Below, one piece after another: positions 8,201 through 16,163 of a stretch of DNA of 52,585 nt. The notes below the pieces were generated by a model. The model was not told the DNA's origin. It ran no database searches and saw only the letters and a program-made list of their open reading frames with translations. Position 1 is the first letter of the stretch. Each line of letters starts with the position of its first letter. The stretch comes from a candidate division WOR-1 bacterium RIFOXYB2_FULL_37_13 (lineage in GTDB: Bacteria > Margulisbacteria > WOR-1 > XYC2-FULL-46-14 > XYC2-FULL-37-10), in contig MEUB01000014.1 of NCBI GenBank assembly GCA_001771535.1, positions 1-52,585 on the forward strand, given 5' to 3'. The position numbers and the translations under genes were made by a program.

Positions 8201-8872
8201 CTAACCATCTCCTTTCAAAATTGATTTTTCGTGAAAAGCAGCAGAAACAAGCGTTGGGGCTATCCCGCATCGTTCTCCGCAAATTTCTATAAAACGTTTG
8301 GGATCAAATATTTTCAAAGAGGTTGGTATCCTTTTTACCTGTTCTGTCGGAATAATCCCAGGATTGTGCCTAAGTCCGGGGGCTTCCGGAGGTAAAGATT
8401 TTGATAAAGGTTCAGTCAGGCAAGCCCAACTTTTATTTTTGGCGACTTTATCGCAAAGGATTGCTATATCGGCTGTAAGTGTCGGATCTTTTGCCATTGA
8501 CAAAAAAAGTTCTTTATCAACATGGATGGCATTGTCCTGCCCGGGGGTAAATTTGCCTGCTAAAGTTTTTCTAAGAAGGTTATATATTCCGCCCACTATT
8601 TCATGCGGGTTTAATCCAAAACTTGCCAGAAGCTGAGGAAGTTGCCCAGCTTTTACAGAGATCGATTTCCCATTTAATAATTCTACGGCTAAAACCATTT
8701 CTCCAAGCAGGGTCAAGCCTTGAGCACCAAGCCGCTGATAAAAAGAATCAGGCGCTTTTGGAACTAAACCTTTATCCGGAGAATTATCACGCAAAATGGC
8801 GACATCTCTGCTTATATCTCTTCTTATATCTCTTGGAGAAGTATGTTTAATTACAGAATTATCAATTGCCAT
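8201..8872 (-). CDS. Unknown 223-aa protein
   Basis: 223 aa from ATG 8872, preceded by AAGGA with good spacing; an 18-codon longer reading runs into the 28-bp repeat and lacks a Shine-Dalgarno. Basic N-terminus (SPRDIRRDISRDVAILRDN), then a mostly helical body with LGAQGLTLLGEMVLAVELL, and a C-terminal segment KIFDPKRFIEICGERCGIAP. No signal peptide or recognised domain. It probably once had its upstream region next to 10354, before the ATPase cassette came between. Confidence 0.5.
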   Translation of the reverse strand: MAIDNSVIKHTSPRDIRRDISRDVAILRDNSPDKGLVPKAPDSFYQRLGAQGLTLLGEMVLAVELLNGKSISVKAGQLPQLLASFGLNPHEIVGGIYNLLRKTLAGKFTPGQDNAIHVDKELFLSMAKDPTLTADIAILCDKVAKNKSWACLTEPLSKSLPPEAPGLRHNPGIIPTEQVKRIPTSLKIFDPKRFIEICGERCGIAPTLVSAAFHEKSILKGDG

Positions 8873-8899
8873 GATTTTTTCCTTCTTACATGCATTATG

Positions 8900-8927
8900 T
8901 CGTATCATGAAGCAAAAAACTTGCATT
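8900..8927. repeat. 28-bp direct repeat, copy 1
   Basis: Identical over 28 bases to 10326-10353 and in the same orientation. Begins TCGTATCATGAAG and ends ACTTGCATT. It ends one base before the stop codon of the AAA ATPase gene (8929) and lies 28 bases upstream of the 8872 start. Confidence 0.9.
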
Positions 8928-8928
8928 C

Positions 8929-10242
8929 CTATGCGATTCTTGTGATTTGTTCAATCATATAAAGAGGGAGAGAGAGCAGTTTGTCATGAAATGAGGGCTT
9001 TTCTTGCGAAACTTTTATTCCAAATTTTGATTTTTTATTTTCCAGAAACATTTTGAGAGATTTAAGTCTCCCTCCTTTTGCAGATTTTACTTCGAGAGGG
9101 AAAATATCGCTTCCAATGTTTATAATAAAATCAATTTCTGCTGAACTTCCTCTTTCTTCTCTTGTCCAGAAAAAGAGATCTGAATTTTTGTTCGCAGGGG
9201 AATAAGCTTTTAATTCCTGACCTACAAATTGTTCGGCGACGGCGCCGGAGTTTATTTGTATAAAATCGTTTGTAGTGCCAAGCTCTGCTTGTAGTCCGCA
9301 AGCATTTTGCATAAGCCCTGTATCTAGAAAATTTAATTTAAATTTTCTTTCATTTATTGTTGCGGGAAGAGGAAGCCCTGAAGCACTTGACGCGTATATA
9401 GGCGTTATAACACCTGCCAATATTAAAAGCTCCAGAGCATTTTTCAAATCTCTTGACTTATCATTGGAATCTATATTCGAATATTTTATCCTTTGACCTA
9501 TTAATCTTGGGGCGGAATCAAAAACTTTTTGGAGAAATTTATGTTGTGAAAGTTTGGCATATTTGCCAAAATCGCTTCTATAGGTTTGAAGGAGAGCTGT
9601 TTGTATGTTTTGGCAATTTAAAAGATTTTTTGATGAAAAATATTCTTTTAAAACAGCAGGCATTCCTCCCAACACAAGATATAATCTTAATAATTCTATT
9701 AGTTTATTGTGAATTGCATTGTCAAAAGATTCAAAAGGAGGTTTTATTTCGGAAAGAAAATCCCTTAAGTTTTGAGTGCCTGAAGCTGTTAAAAATTCTG
9801 AAAATGATAGAGGGTATAAGTAAAGAACTTGTACTCTTCCGACAGGCATTTTAAATGCAGTCTCTTGTAACGCAAATTCAAGCAGTGAACCTGCTCCAAT
9901 TACAGGGATATGCGGCGCTTTCTCTTTAAAATATCGAAGTGAAGAAATAGCTTGAGGGCATTCCTGTATTTCATCCAAGAACAGAAGAGTGTTTTCGTCT
10001 ACTTGTGCTCCAAGAATTAAATTGATTTTATTTATTATATCGGATGGTTCAAGAGAAGAAAAACATTCCTTTAAATTCGGTTGAAGCTCAAAATTTATGA
10101 CAATTTTATTTTTGAAATTTTTCTCGGCAAAATTTTCTATAGAAAAACTCTTTCCAACTTGTCTTGCTCCCCTTATTAAAAGAGGATACCTGTTGTCAGA
10201 TATTTTCCATTCTATAAGCTTTTTTTCTATATCTCTTTTTAT
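8929..10242 (-). CDS. AAA ATPase of the DUF4143 type (ATG to ATA start?)
   Basis: 437 aa when read from codon 10242-10240. Walker A GARQVGKS is at residues 25-32 and Walker B LLFLDEIQE has D90/E91. A sensor region with GAGSLLEFAL, a middle winged-helix part and a C-terminal nuclease-like DUF4143 segment (SSAEIDFIINIGSDIFPLEVKS) follow. This family is abundant in accessory genomes and its role is mostly unknown. No ATG, GTG or TTG opens the frame before Walker A. The codon at 10242 is ATA, eight bases after a GGAG, and reads (I)KRDIEKKL, exactly where related proteins begin. Either ATA is used as start or a G-to-A change has silenced the gene. The coding frame is otherwise intact. The gene lies wholly between two 28-bp direct repeats. 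Confidence 0.75.
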   Translation of the reverse strand: MKRDIEKKLIEWKISDNRYPLLIRGARQVGKSFSIENFAEKNFKNKIVINFELQPNLKECFSSLEPSDIINKINLILGAQVDENTLLFLDEIQECPQAISSLRYFKEKAPHIPVIGAGSLLEFALQETAFKMPVGRVQVLYLYPLSFSEFLTASGTQNLRDFLSEIKPPFESFDNAIHNKLIELLRLYLVLGGMPAVLKEYFSSKNLLNCQNIQTALLQTYRSDFGKYAKLSQHKFLQKVFDSAPRLIGQRIKYSNIDSNDKSRDLKNALELLILAGVITPIYASSASGLPLPATINERKFKLNFLDTGLMQNACGLQAELGTTNDFIQINSGAVAEQFVGQELKAYSPANKNSDLFFWTREERGSSAEIDFIINIGSDIFPLEVKSAKGGRLKSLKMFLENKKSKFGIKVSQEKPSFHDKLLSLPLYMIEQITRIA

Positions 10243-10325
10243 GTTGTTTTCTCCAAAATTTGGCTATAATCATAGGTTATTATATACATATATTGGCTAA
10301 AAATCAATCATATTTTTCAATTTAA

Positions 10326-10353
10326 TCGTATCATGAAGCAAAAAACTTGCATT
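10326..10353. repeat. 28-bp direct repeat, copy 2
   Basis: Same 28 bases as 8900-8927. It lies 83 bases upstream of the ATPase start (10242) and 145 bases before mazG. Flanking bases differ from those of copy 1 on both sides. Confidence 0.9.
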
Positions 10354-10411
10354 GAAATATTTGTTTAGATAGTTCCAAAAAACTGGCACATAAAAGTAGC
10401 GTTAGCTTGAG

Positions 10412-10425
10412 AAGCTGATCAGCTT
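10412..10425. promoter_or_regulatory. Perfect 14-bp palindrome upstream of mazG
   Basis: AAGCTGATCAGCTT reads the same on both strands. AGCTTgag just before it adds a third half-site. It is about 60 bases upstream of the mazG -10 box. A regulator site or an RNA hairpin are both possible. Confidence 0.4.
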
Positions 10426-10479
10426 GAAAAACCTTTCTTTGTTTGTTTTTATAAGCAATTTCATGGAAAGCCTATTAAA

Positions 10480-10488
10480 TGCTATAAT
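10480..10488 (+). promoter_or_regulatory. Extended -10 promoter of mazG
   Basis: TGcTATAAT with the -10 at 10483-10488. The mazG ATG at 10499 is ten bases further on. A -35 match is poor (TTCATG at 10460-10465). Confidence 0.6.
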
Positions 10489-10498
10489 ATTAAAATAA

Positions 10499-10957
10499 AT
10501 GAAAGAATTTGATGATTTAATAAAAGTGGTTGAAATTCTTCGCAAAAAGTGTCCCTGGGACAAGAAACAGACACACGAAACATTAAAGCCCTATATGCTT
10601 GAAGAAACAAATGAAGCAATTGAGGCAATAGATGGCGGTGATCCCAAAAAACTTTGCGAAGAATTAGGCGACCAGCTTTTGCATATTGTAATGCACGCGG
10701 AAATGGCAAGAGAAAAAGGAACCTTTGGCATAAAAGATGTTGTAGAAGTTATCCGCACAAAGATGATCCGCCGCCATCCGCATGTTTTTGGAAAACTTAA
10801 AACCAAAAAAATATTGGAGATATGGAAAAGATGGGATAAAATTAAAAAGATAGAAAGATACGCCAATAAAAAAGGGATACATTTGACTAAGTTGGATGAT
10901 AAAAAAATGAAGGAACTTTCAAAGGAGATTAAAGAAAATGAAAGATCAAAAAAATAA
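10499..10957 (+). CDS. mazG: MazG-type nucleoside triphosphate pyrophosphohydrolase
   Basis: 152 aa, a single MazG domain, shorter than the two-domain E. coli protein (263). It hydrolyses (d)NTPs to monophosphates and pyrophosphate and is thought to clean the nucleotide pool. Opening motif LRKKCPWDKKQTHETLKPYMLEE (about residues 14-36), metal-binding acidic helices EETNEAIEAI and LCEELGDQLLHIV (ExxE and ExxD), then RRHPHVFG. The basic C-terminus overlaps the ftsH start by 20 bases, so mazG-ftsH-ftcD look like an operon. The start follows the -10 box by ten bases without Shine-Dalgarno. Confidence 0.9.
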   Translation: MKEFDDLIKVVEILRKKCPWDKKQTHETLKPYMLEETNEAIEAIDGGDPKKLCEELGDQLLHIVMHAEMAREKGTFGIKDVVEVIRTKMIRRHPHVFGKLKTKKILEIWKRWDKIKKIERYANKKGIHLTKLDDKKMKELSKEIKENERSKK

Positions 10958-12752
10958 TTGGAACTGGTGGAACTTCTTGCTTTGGGTATTGATAGGCACT
11001 TTTATATTAATGGTTATCTCTCCTCTTTTGCCTTCTCCACAAAAAACAGAAGAAATTTCATTTTCTCAGTTTTTAAACAGCCTTGATAAAGGAGATATAA
11101 AATCCGTCAGAATCTCGGGTGAAGATATTTTCGGAAAACTCAGCAATAAGAAAGAATTTAAAACCCGAGCTATTAACTATCCTAATTTGGTAACTAATCT
11201 TAGGGAAAAAAATGTCGATATAAAAGTTGAGCCTCCGATGGAAAATAATTGGGTAGTCGGCTTATTTGCCCAGATTCTTCTTCCTCTTTTATTCTTTGCG
11301 TTTTTATGGTGGCTTCTTTTGCGGCAGGCTCAATCCGCAAACAATCAAGCCATGTCGTTTGGCAGATCCCCAGCGAGAGCGCTTGAAGGCAAGTCTAATG
11401 TGACTTTTGCGGATGTCGCCGGTGTTGATGAAGCAAAAGAAGAATTAAAAGAAATTGTCGATTTTCTTAAAAATCCCGATAAATATCAGAAGCTTGGAGC
11501 TAAGATGCCAAAAGGACTGTTGCTTGTTGGTGCTCCGGGAACAGGAAAAACCCTTCTGGCGCGTGCAATCGCAGGGGAAGCAGGTGTTCCCTTCCTTACC
11601 ATTTCAGGATCCGATTTTGTTGAAATGTTTGTTGGTGTCGGAGCTTCCCGTGTTAGAGGAGTTTTTAAACAGGCAAAAAAACAAACCCCATCTATAATAT
11701 TTATGGATGAAATTGATGCTGTCGGAAGGCATAGAGGCGCCGGGCTTGGCGGAGGACATGATGAAAGGGAGCAAACCTTAAACCAGCTTTTGGTTGAAAT
11801 GGACGGGTTTGATCCGAAAACAAATATCATCATAATTGCAGCGACAAACCGTCCGGATATTTTAGACCCCGCGTTGTTGCGCCCGGGGCGTTTTGACCGC
11901 CAGGTTATGCTGGATAAACCGGATCTCAAAGGACGGGAAGCCATATTGATTATACATGCCAAAGGAAAGCCTTTTGCGAAAAATGTCGATTTGAATATTG
12001 TTGCGCGCAGGACTCCCGGATTTACGGGTGCGGATCTTGAAAATGTCTTAAATGAATCAGCTATTCTTGCGGCAAGATCAGGCAAAACAGAAATTACAAT
12101 GACAGAAGTTGAAGAGGCTATCGATCGTGTCATGGCCGGACCGGAAAAAAAGAGCCGTGCGATTTCCGATAAGGAAAAAAATATAATAGCTTACCATGAA
12201 GTGGGGCATGCCATGTTGTCAAAAGTTTTGCCAAATGCCGATCCTGTCCATAAGATATCTATTTTACCAAGGGGAATGGCGCTTGGATATACTCTTGCAC
12301 TTCCTTTGGAGGATAAATATTTAATTTCAAAAGATCAGGTGCTTGAGCAGATTATGGTTTTGTTGGGAGGTCGTGTTGCGGAAGAACTTGTGTTTAATAT
12401 GGCAACCTCGGGAGCTCATAACGACTTAGAAAGAGCTACCGAGCTTACCAAGAAGATGATTTGTGAGTTTGGGATGAGCAAGTTAGGCCCCAGGACATTT
12501 GGAAGAAAGGATCGCCAAATATTTTTAGGGCGCGATATTGCAGAAATGAAGGATTACGGCGAAAAAACAGCGGATGAAATTGACCATGAAGTTGAATTTA
12601 TAATAAACGATTGTTATGAAAAAGCGAAGGAAATTTTGTCTCATAATCGATCAAACATCGATATTATTGCCAAAGCATTAATAGAAAAAGAGACACTTGA
12701 AGGGATCGACTTGGAAAACGTCTTAAAAGCTGTTTCATTGCCGGAGAAATAA
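10938..12752 (+). CDS. ftsH: ATP-dependent zinc metalloprotease FtsH
   Basis: 604 aa, normal for the family. Membrane-anchored AAA protease that removes misfolded membrane proteins and regulatory proteins. Order: membrane helix at about 8-28, periplasmic FtsH-extracellular domain, second helix at about 108-128, AAA module with Walker A GAPGTGKT (about 199-206), Walker [11 protein letters not shown], second-region-of-homology RPGRFDRQ, then M41 peptidase with HEVGH zinc motif near residue 420. Start ATG at 10938 has AAAGGAG upstream, inside the end of mazG. ftcD follows by one base. Confidence 0.97.
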   Translation: MKDQKNNWNWWNFLLWVLIGTFILMVISPLLPSPQKTEEISFSQFLNSLDKGDIKSVRISGEDIFGKLSNKKEFKTRAINYPNLVTNLREKNVDIKVEPPMENNWVVGLFAQILLPLLFFAFLWWLLLRQAQSANNQAMSFGRSPARALEGKSNVTFADVAGVDEAKEELKEIVDFLKNPDKYQKLGAKMPKGLLLVGAPGTGKTLLARAIAGEAGVPFLTISGSDFVEMFVGVGASRVRGVFKQAKKQTPSIIFMDEIDAVGRHRGAGLGGGHDEREQTLNQLLVEMDGFDPKTNIIIIAATNRPDILDPALLRPGRFDRQVMLDKPDLKGREAILIIHAKGKPFAKNVDLNIVARRTPGFTGADLENVLNESAILAARSGKTEITMTEVEEAIDRVMAGPEKKSRAISDKEKNIIAYHEVGHAMLSKVLPNADPVHKISILPRGMALGYTLALPLEDKYLISKDQVLEQIMVLLGGRVAEELVFNMATSGAHNDLERATELTKKMICEFGMSKLGPRTFGRKDRQIFLGRDIAEMKDYGEKTADEIDHEVEFIINDCYEKAKEILSHNRSNIDIIAKALIEKETLEGIDLENVLKAVSLPEK

Positions 12753-12753
12753 A

Positions 12754-13614
12754 ATGCTGCTTGAATGTGTCCCAAATATTTCGGAAGGGCGGGATGATGA
12801 GCTTGTAAAGCAGATTATTTCTGTCATGAAAAATGTTGATATCAGAAACCTTCACATTGACCCAGACCACAATCGTTCTGTGATAACTTTTTTTGGTGAA
12901 CCCCAAGCTGTTGAGCAGGCTGCATATGATATGACAGAACGAGCAATGCAACTTTTGGATATTCATGAACATGACGGAGTTCACCCTTACATAGGCGTTG
13001 TGGATGTTATCCCTTTTGTTCCTTATAAAGATACAACAATGGAGACAGCTGTTAAAGTTTCCCATTCTTTGGGAAAAAGATTGTGGAAAGGATTAAAACT
13101 ACCCGTTTACTATTATGGGTTTGCGGCTAAACAAAAAGAGCGCCACGACCTCCCATATGTTAGAAAAGGGGGTTATGAGGTATTGAAAAGAGAGATTAGT
13201 CAAAAGGAACGGACTCCTGATGAGGGAATCGGTCTCCATATTGACGCGGGAGCCGTGGCTATAGGAGCACGTAATTTTTTGATTGCTTTTAATGTTAATT
13301 TAAATACGAAAGATTTGTCTATTGCGCAATCAATTGCGAAAAATATTAGGGAAAAACACGGAGGGCTTAAGGGGGTACGGGCTTTGGGTTTAGAACTTAA
13401 AAGCCAGGGCATTGTACAGGTGTCAATTAATTTGGTGGATCACGCAGAGACATCTTTAAAGAGAGTTTTTGAATGGGTTGAAAAATGGGCTTATGAGTAT
13501 AATGTTGACATATTGGAATCGGAAATCGTCGGAATGATTCCAAAAGACGTATATTTTTTAAATATGGAGAAAAATTTAAGGATCAAAAATTTTTCTTCCG
13601 CCTTATTAATCTGA
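12754..13614 (+). CDS. ftcD: Glutamate formimidoyltransferase
   Basis: 286 aa, the transferase part only, without the cyclodeaminase domain found in the vertebrate bifunctional enzyme. Transfers the formimino group between glutamate and tetrahydrofolate. Typical text: LLECVPNISEGRDDELV, HDxDxNRSV-like HIDPDHNRSV, HPYIGVVDVIPFVP, YYYGFAAKQKERHDLPYVRKGGYE, and GARNFLIAFNVNL. It starts one base after the ftsH stop and is probably in the same transcript. No histidine-degradation partners are visible here, so a one-carbon role outside histidine catabolism is possible (inference). Confidence 0.9.
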   Translation: MLLECVPNISEGRDDELVKQIISVMKNVDIRNLHIDPDHNRSVITFFGEPQAVEQAAYDMTERAMQLLDIHEHDGVHPYIGVVDVIPFVPYKDTTMETAVKVSHSLGKRLWKGLKLPVYYYGFAAKQKERHDLPYVRKGGYEVLKREISQKERTPDEGIGLHIDAGAVAIGARNFLIAFNVNLNTKDLSIAQSIAKNIREKHGGLKGVRALGLELKSQGIVQVSINLVDHAETSLKRVFEWVEKWAYEYNVDILESEIVGMIPKDVYFLNMEKNLRIKNFSSALLI

Positions 13615-13661
13615 TGCCAAAAAGGCACAAATGTTTATGCATTGTTTCTGTTGCTTGTTTC

Positions 13662-13677
13662 GCACAGATAGCTGTGC
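13662..13677 (+). terminator. Hairpin after ftcD
   Basis: GCACAG and CTGTGC with a four-base loop lie 48 bases past the ftcD stop. A smaller hairpin (TGCC AAAAA GGCA, 13615-13627) is directly after the stop. Neither is followed by a solid T run, so terminator function is uncertain. Confidence 0.35.
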
Positions 13678-13746
13678 TAAAATAACCTCGCTTTATTAAA
13701 TAAGCAGTTTTTCTATTGGCAGGAAAATTGCTATCATTATTAATGA

Positions 13747-13784
13747 TAAGCCATTAAGCATATTATTTAAAGGATAATGGCTTA
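13747..13784. promoter_or_regulatory. 10-bp inverted repeat in the leader of the regulator operon
   Basis: TAAGCCATTA (13747-13756) and TAATGGCTTA (13775-13784) are perfect arms around an 18-base AT-rich centre containing TATTAT. It lies 27 bases before the ATG at 13811. An operator over the -10 region or a leader hairpin would both fit. Confidence 0.45.
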
Positions 13785-13810
13785 ATTTTGAAAAATGGAG
13801 GTGGGTTACT

Positions 13811-14134
13811 ATGGAAATGGATTTACAGGAGCATAGATGGAGTTCCAAGAGAGAGATTTTGCCGTTTTTGTCAAAAGAGAAAGAACTTGAAGAAAAAGAG
13901 ATAAAAAAAATAGAGCTTTTTGAGGCCGGGCTCAAAAATGAGATTAAAAAAGCAGATACAGTTGATGACGCCGTTACAAAAATAGTGCGCATGGCTTTGG
14001 CTGCGGAATTTACACCTTCTTTTGTTAAAGCAAAAGGTGTTGATGCTATGATAAAAACTATTGTAAGCGGCATCATGTCTGATAATACTTTAAGAAAGCA
14101 GGCATTGCTTATTATTGATCGGTTCGCGAAATAA
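13811..14134 (+). CDS. Unknown small helical protein upstream of a response regulator
   Basis: 107 aa, soluble, almost wholly helical: EKELEEKEIKKIELFEAGL, a KKADTVDDAVTKIVRMAL helix, then MIKTIVSGIMSDNTLRKQAL. No known motif. Strong Shine-Dalgarno (GGAGGTG) upstream of ATG 13811. The regulator gene starts three bases after its stop, so a functional link with it is likely. It might be a partner or a sensor substitute, since no histidine kinase is nearby; that is inference. Confidence 0.65.
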   Translation: MEMDLQEHRWSSKREILPFLSKEKELEEKEIKKIELFEAGLKNEIKKADTVDDAVTKIVRMALAAEFTPSFVKAKGVDAMIKTIVSGIMSDNTLRKQALLIIDRFAK

Positions 14135-14137
14135 CAA

Positions 14138-15352
14138 ATGAATAACACTACCTCAACAGTTCTGGTTGTTGATGATGAGACTTCTATAAGAGAGTCCTTT
14201 AAGCTTATCTTTACGGGCAGATATAACCTTGTTCAGGCAGCTTCTGGAGAAGGAGCTGTAAAGCAGATAGTAGATCACTCAGTTGATGTTGCTTACCTTG
14301 ATATCCGCATGCCGGGAATGGACGGCATAGAAACACTCAAACGTTTAAAAGAAATATCTCCGCAGACTCAAGTTGTTATGGTAACTGCTGTAAATGATGT
14401 TCAGCGGGCTTCTGAAGCCGTAAAGCTGGGCGCCTTCAATTATGTAGTTAAACCTTTTGATGTTAATTTTTTATTGGATTTGACTGAAAAACTTATTATT
14501 CGTAAAGGCATGTTGTCTGTTTTTGGCGGGATAAGAAGTGAGTGCCCTTCCCCCTTTATAAGAGGTATGGGTAAAGTAGAAAAAATCGCAGCTTCAAACG
14601 ATTGGGTTTTGATAACTGGAGAACCTGGTGTTGAAAAAGAATGGCTGGCACGATTTATTCATCAGCAATCAAAAGAGGTAAAGCCTTTTATGGTTTTTAA
14701 TGTCAACGGAAAATCTGCCGGTTTTATTGAAAGCAAATTGTTTGGCCAGGTTGGAGGAGAGACGGTAGCTGATATTAGAAGAGAGCCAGGGCTCGTAGAA
14801 GAGGCTGGGACAATATTTATTGATAATATCGACCTTTTGCCGAAAAGATTGCAGAATAAACTTGTTGAAGTTACTGCCAGACTGATAGGGGGTACTTCTG
14901 AAAAAGAGATTACCTTTGAAAATGGATTAAAAAGCAAACTATTGCAGATGATTAATATCCCTTCATTAAGGGAAAGAGCTGCCGGGATTTCGGAAATTAT
15001 TGATTATTTTTTTAATAAATCCAAAGCTTTGCATGGAGGAATTGTTAAAGAGATATCAAAAGAGGCAAAAGATCTTTTTATGTCTTATTCTTGGCCCGGA
15101 AATGTGGAGGAATTAAGCGTTACTATCGACAAGCTTGTGCTTGTTGGAGAAAATCCCGTTATTAATATTGATGATCTTCCTCTTCACCTTTTGATTTCTT
15201 CTGCTGATGTAATTGCATTGCCCTTTGAAGAAGTTTTTACCGATTTTGAAAAAAGGTTTATAAAACAGCTAATAGAAAAAAATGATGGGGATCTATTAAA
15301 AACTGCGCAAATGCTTGGAATCCAGCCATATATATTGGAAACAAAGATTTAA
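14138..15352 (+). CDS. NtrC-like response regulator with a degenerate AAA domain
   Basis: 404 aa. The receiver domain is complete: acidic pair D12-D13, phospho-acceptor D55 in YLDIRMPGMDG, T83 and K105 in VVKPF. The next domain aligns with sigma-54 activators but has lost key parts. The Walker A site reads GEPGVEKE (161-168) instead of GxxGTGKE, the GAFTGA loop is absent (KLFGQVGGETVAD), and Walker B is FIDNID rather than FLDEI. It still shows the LPKRLQNKLVEV and PSLRER landmarks. The Fis-like end is short (LLKTAQMLGIQPYILETKI). It is therefore unlikely to hydrolyse ATP or activate sigma-54 promoters, and may signal through protein contacts. Its stop is 20 bases from the 3' end of tRNA-Leu on the other strand. 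Confidence 0.8.
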   Translation: MNNTTSTVLVVDDETSIRESFKLIFTGRYNLVQAASGEGAVKQIVDHSVDVAYLDIRMPGMDGIETLKRLKEISPQTQVVMVTAVNDVQRASEAVKLGAFNYVVKPFDVNFLLDLTEKLIIRKGMLSVFGGIRSECPSPFIRGMGKVEKIAASNDWVLITGEPGVEKEWLARFIHQQSKEVKPFMVFNVNGKSAGFIESKLFGQVGGETVADIRREPGLVEEAGTIFIDNIDLLPKRLQNKLVEVTARLIGGTSEKEITFENGLKSKLLQMINIPSLRERAAGISEIIDYFFNKSKALHGGIVKEISKEAKDLFMSYSWPGNVEELSVTIDKLVLVGENPVINIDDLPLHLLISSADVIALPFEEVFTDFEKRFIKQLIEKNDGDLLKTAQMLGIQPYILETKI

Positions 15353-15371
15353 TTTTACGGGTTATCAAGTT

Positions 15372-15458
15372 TGCCGCGAGCCGGAATCGAACCGGCATGG
15401 CTCTATTCAAACCAAGGGATTTTAAGTCCCTCGTGTCTACCAATTCCACCATCGCGGC
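15372..15458 (-). tRNA. tRNA-Leu (anticodon TAA)
   Basis: Read leftward from 15458 it folds with acceptor GCCGCGA/TCGCGGC, the anticodon stem AGGGA/TCCCT around CTTAAAA (anticodon TAA), a long variable arm as expected for class II Leu tRNAs, T arm GCCGG-TTCGATT-CCGGC and discriminator A. 87 nt. CCA is not encoded. Confidence 0.95.
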
Positions 15459-15476
15459 ATAATGAAAGGCAAAAGC

Positions 15477-15881
15477 CTATCTGAATTTTTTTACAGTCCC
15501 TTGCTTATTTTCTATATTACGTTTTACATCTAAAAGGCGTTCTTCGCTATCTTTGAGGAATTTTGTTATTTTGTCTTCGAATGATCCTGGAGGAGGTTTT
15601 TCTTTCCTGTCTTTGTCACTTTTAAAATATTTTCTGGCATGAACCTCTTTTCCTACCATTTTTATGGAAAGGTCATATTTTCCTTCTTTAACAAGTCCCA
15701 TTACCTTTACTTTTACAACATCTCCTATTTTGATGTGTTCATTTATATTGGAAACATAGGTGTCCGAAATTTGGCTTATATGTACCAACCCGACACACCC
15801 AGGCCCTAATTCAACAAACGCTCCATATTTTGTTATCCCTGTAACTTTTCCTTCAACTTCACTTCCTATTTCTATTGGCAT
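15477..15881 (-). CDS. S1 RNA-binding domain protein (YabR/GSP13-like)
   Basis: 134 aa. Residues 1-75 form one S1 domain: IGSEVEGKVTGITKYGAFVELGPGCVGLVHISQISDTYV, then IGDVVKVKVMGL and DLSIK. A basic linker (KYFKSDKDRKEKPPPGSF) and a helical tail rich in Lys/Glu follow. Single-S1 proteins of this size beside divIC are typical of the YabR/GSP13 group, which associate with ribosomes. The start ATG overlaps the end of the divIC-like gene by ten bases. tRNA-Leu lies 18 bases after its stop in the same direction and may share the transcript. Confidence 0.85.
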   Translation of the reverse strand: MPIEIGSEVEGKVTGITKYGAFVELGPGCVGLVHISQISDTYVSNINEHIKIGDVVKVKVMGLVKEGKYDLSIKMVGKEVHARKYFKSDKDRKEKPPPGSFEDKITKFLKDSEERLLDVKRNIENKQGTVKKFR

Positions 15882-16135
15882 ATTTTAAAAGCAATCTCTC
15901 CTTTTTTTGTAAAATTTAATCTTTCCCTGGCCAGTTTTTCTATAGTTTTAGCTGTTTTAATTTTATTTAGGCTGTTATTCAGCTCTGTATTTTTCCATGA
16001 TAAATTATCTATCTTGGATTCTGCCCACTGCTTATTATTTTTAAGCATTTTGTTTTGTATCAAATCTTCTCTCACAAGGAGAAGGAGATAGGACAAAAGT
16101 AAAACCAGCAACACTATCCATAAATTGACCTTCAT
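15872..16135 (-). CDS. FtsB/DivIC-like septum formation initiator
   Basis: 87 aa. One N-terminal membrane helix (LWIVLLVLLLSYLLLLV), a short coiled coil with heptad-like leucines and asparagines (IQNKMLKNNKQWAESKIDNL), and the closing IEKLARERLNFTKKGEIAFK, which is the conserved end of the FtsB/DivIC family. These small bitopic proteins join the FtsL-containing divisome complex. Followed by the S1-domain gene, as in Firmicutes where yabR follows divIC. Family assignment is good; which subfamily is uncertain. Confidence 0.85.
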   Translation of the reverse strand: MKVNLWIVLLVLLLSYLLLLVREDLIQNKMLKNNKQWAESKIDNLSWKNTELNNSLNKIKTAKTIEKLARERLNFTKKGEIAFKICQ

Positions 16136-16163
16136 TTTTTGCTACTACTTGATTTTATCAATT

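Noticed and set aside
8900-10353. ATPase unit as a classical insertion sequence
   Set aside because: The 28-bp copies are direct, no inverted ends or transposase exist, and 28 bases is long for a target duplication.
11486-12133. 215-codon frame antisense to ftsH
   Set aside because: Mirror frame of the conserved AAA module; no start signal and no coding logic.
14138-15352. Calling the regulator a sigma-54 activator
   Set aside because: Walker A, Walker B and the GAFTGA loop are all altered.
15258-15452. Leftward reading frame starting MVELVDTRDLKSLG
   Set aside because: It is tRNA-Leu translated; this peptide is a well-known false call from tRNA-Leu genes.
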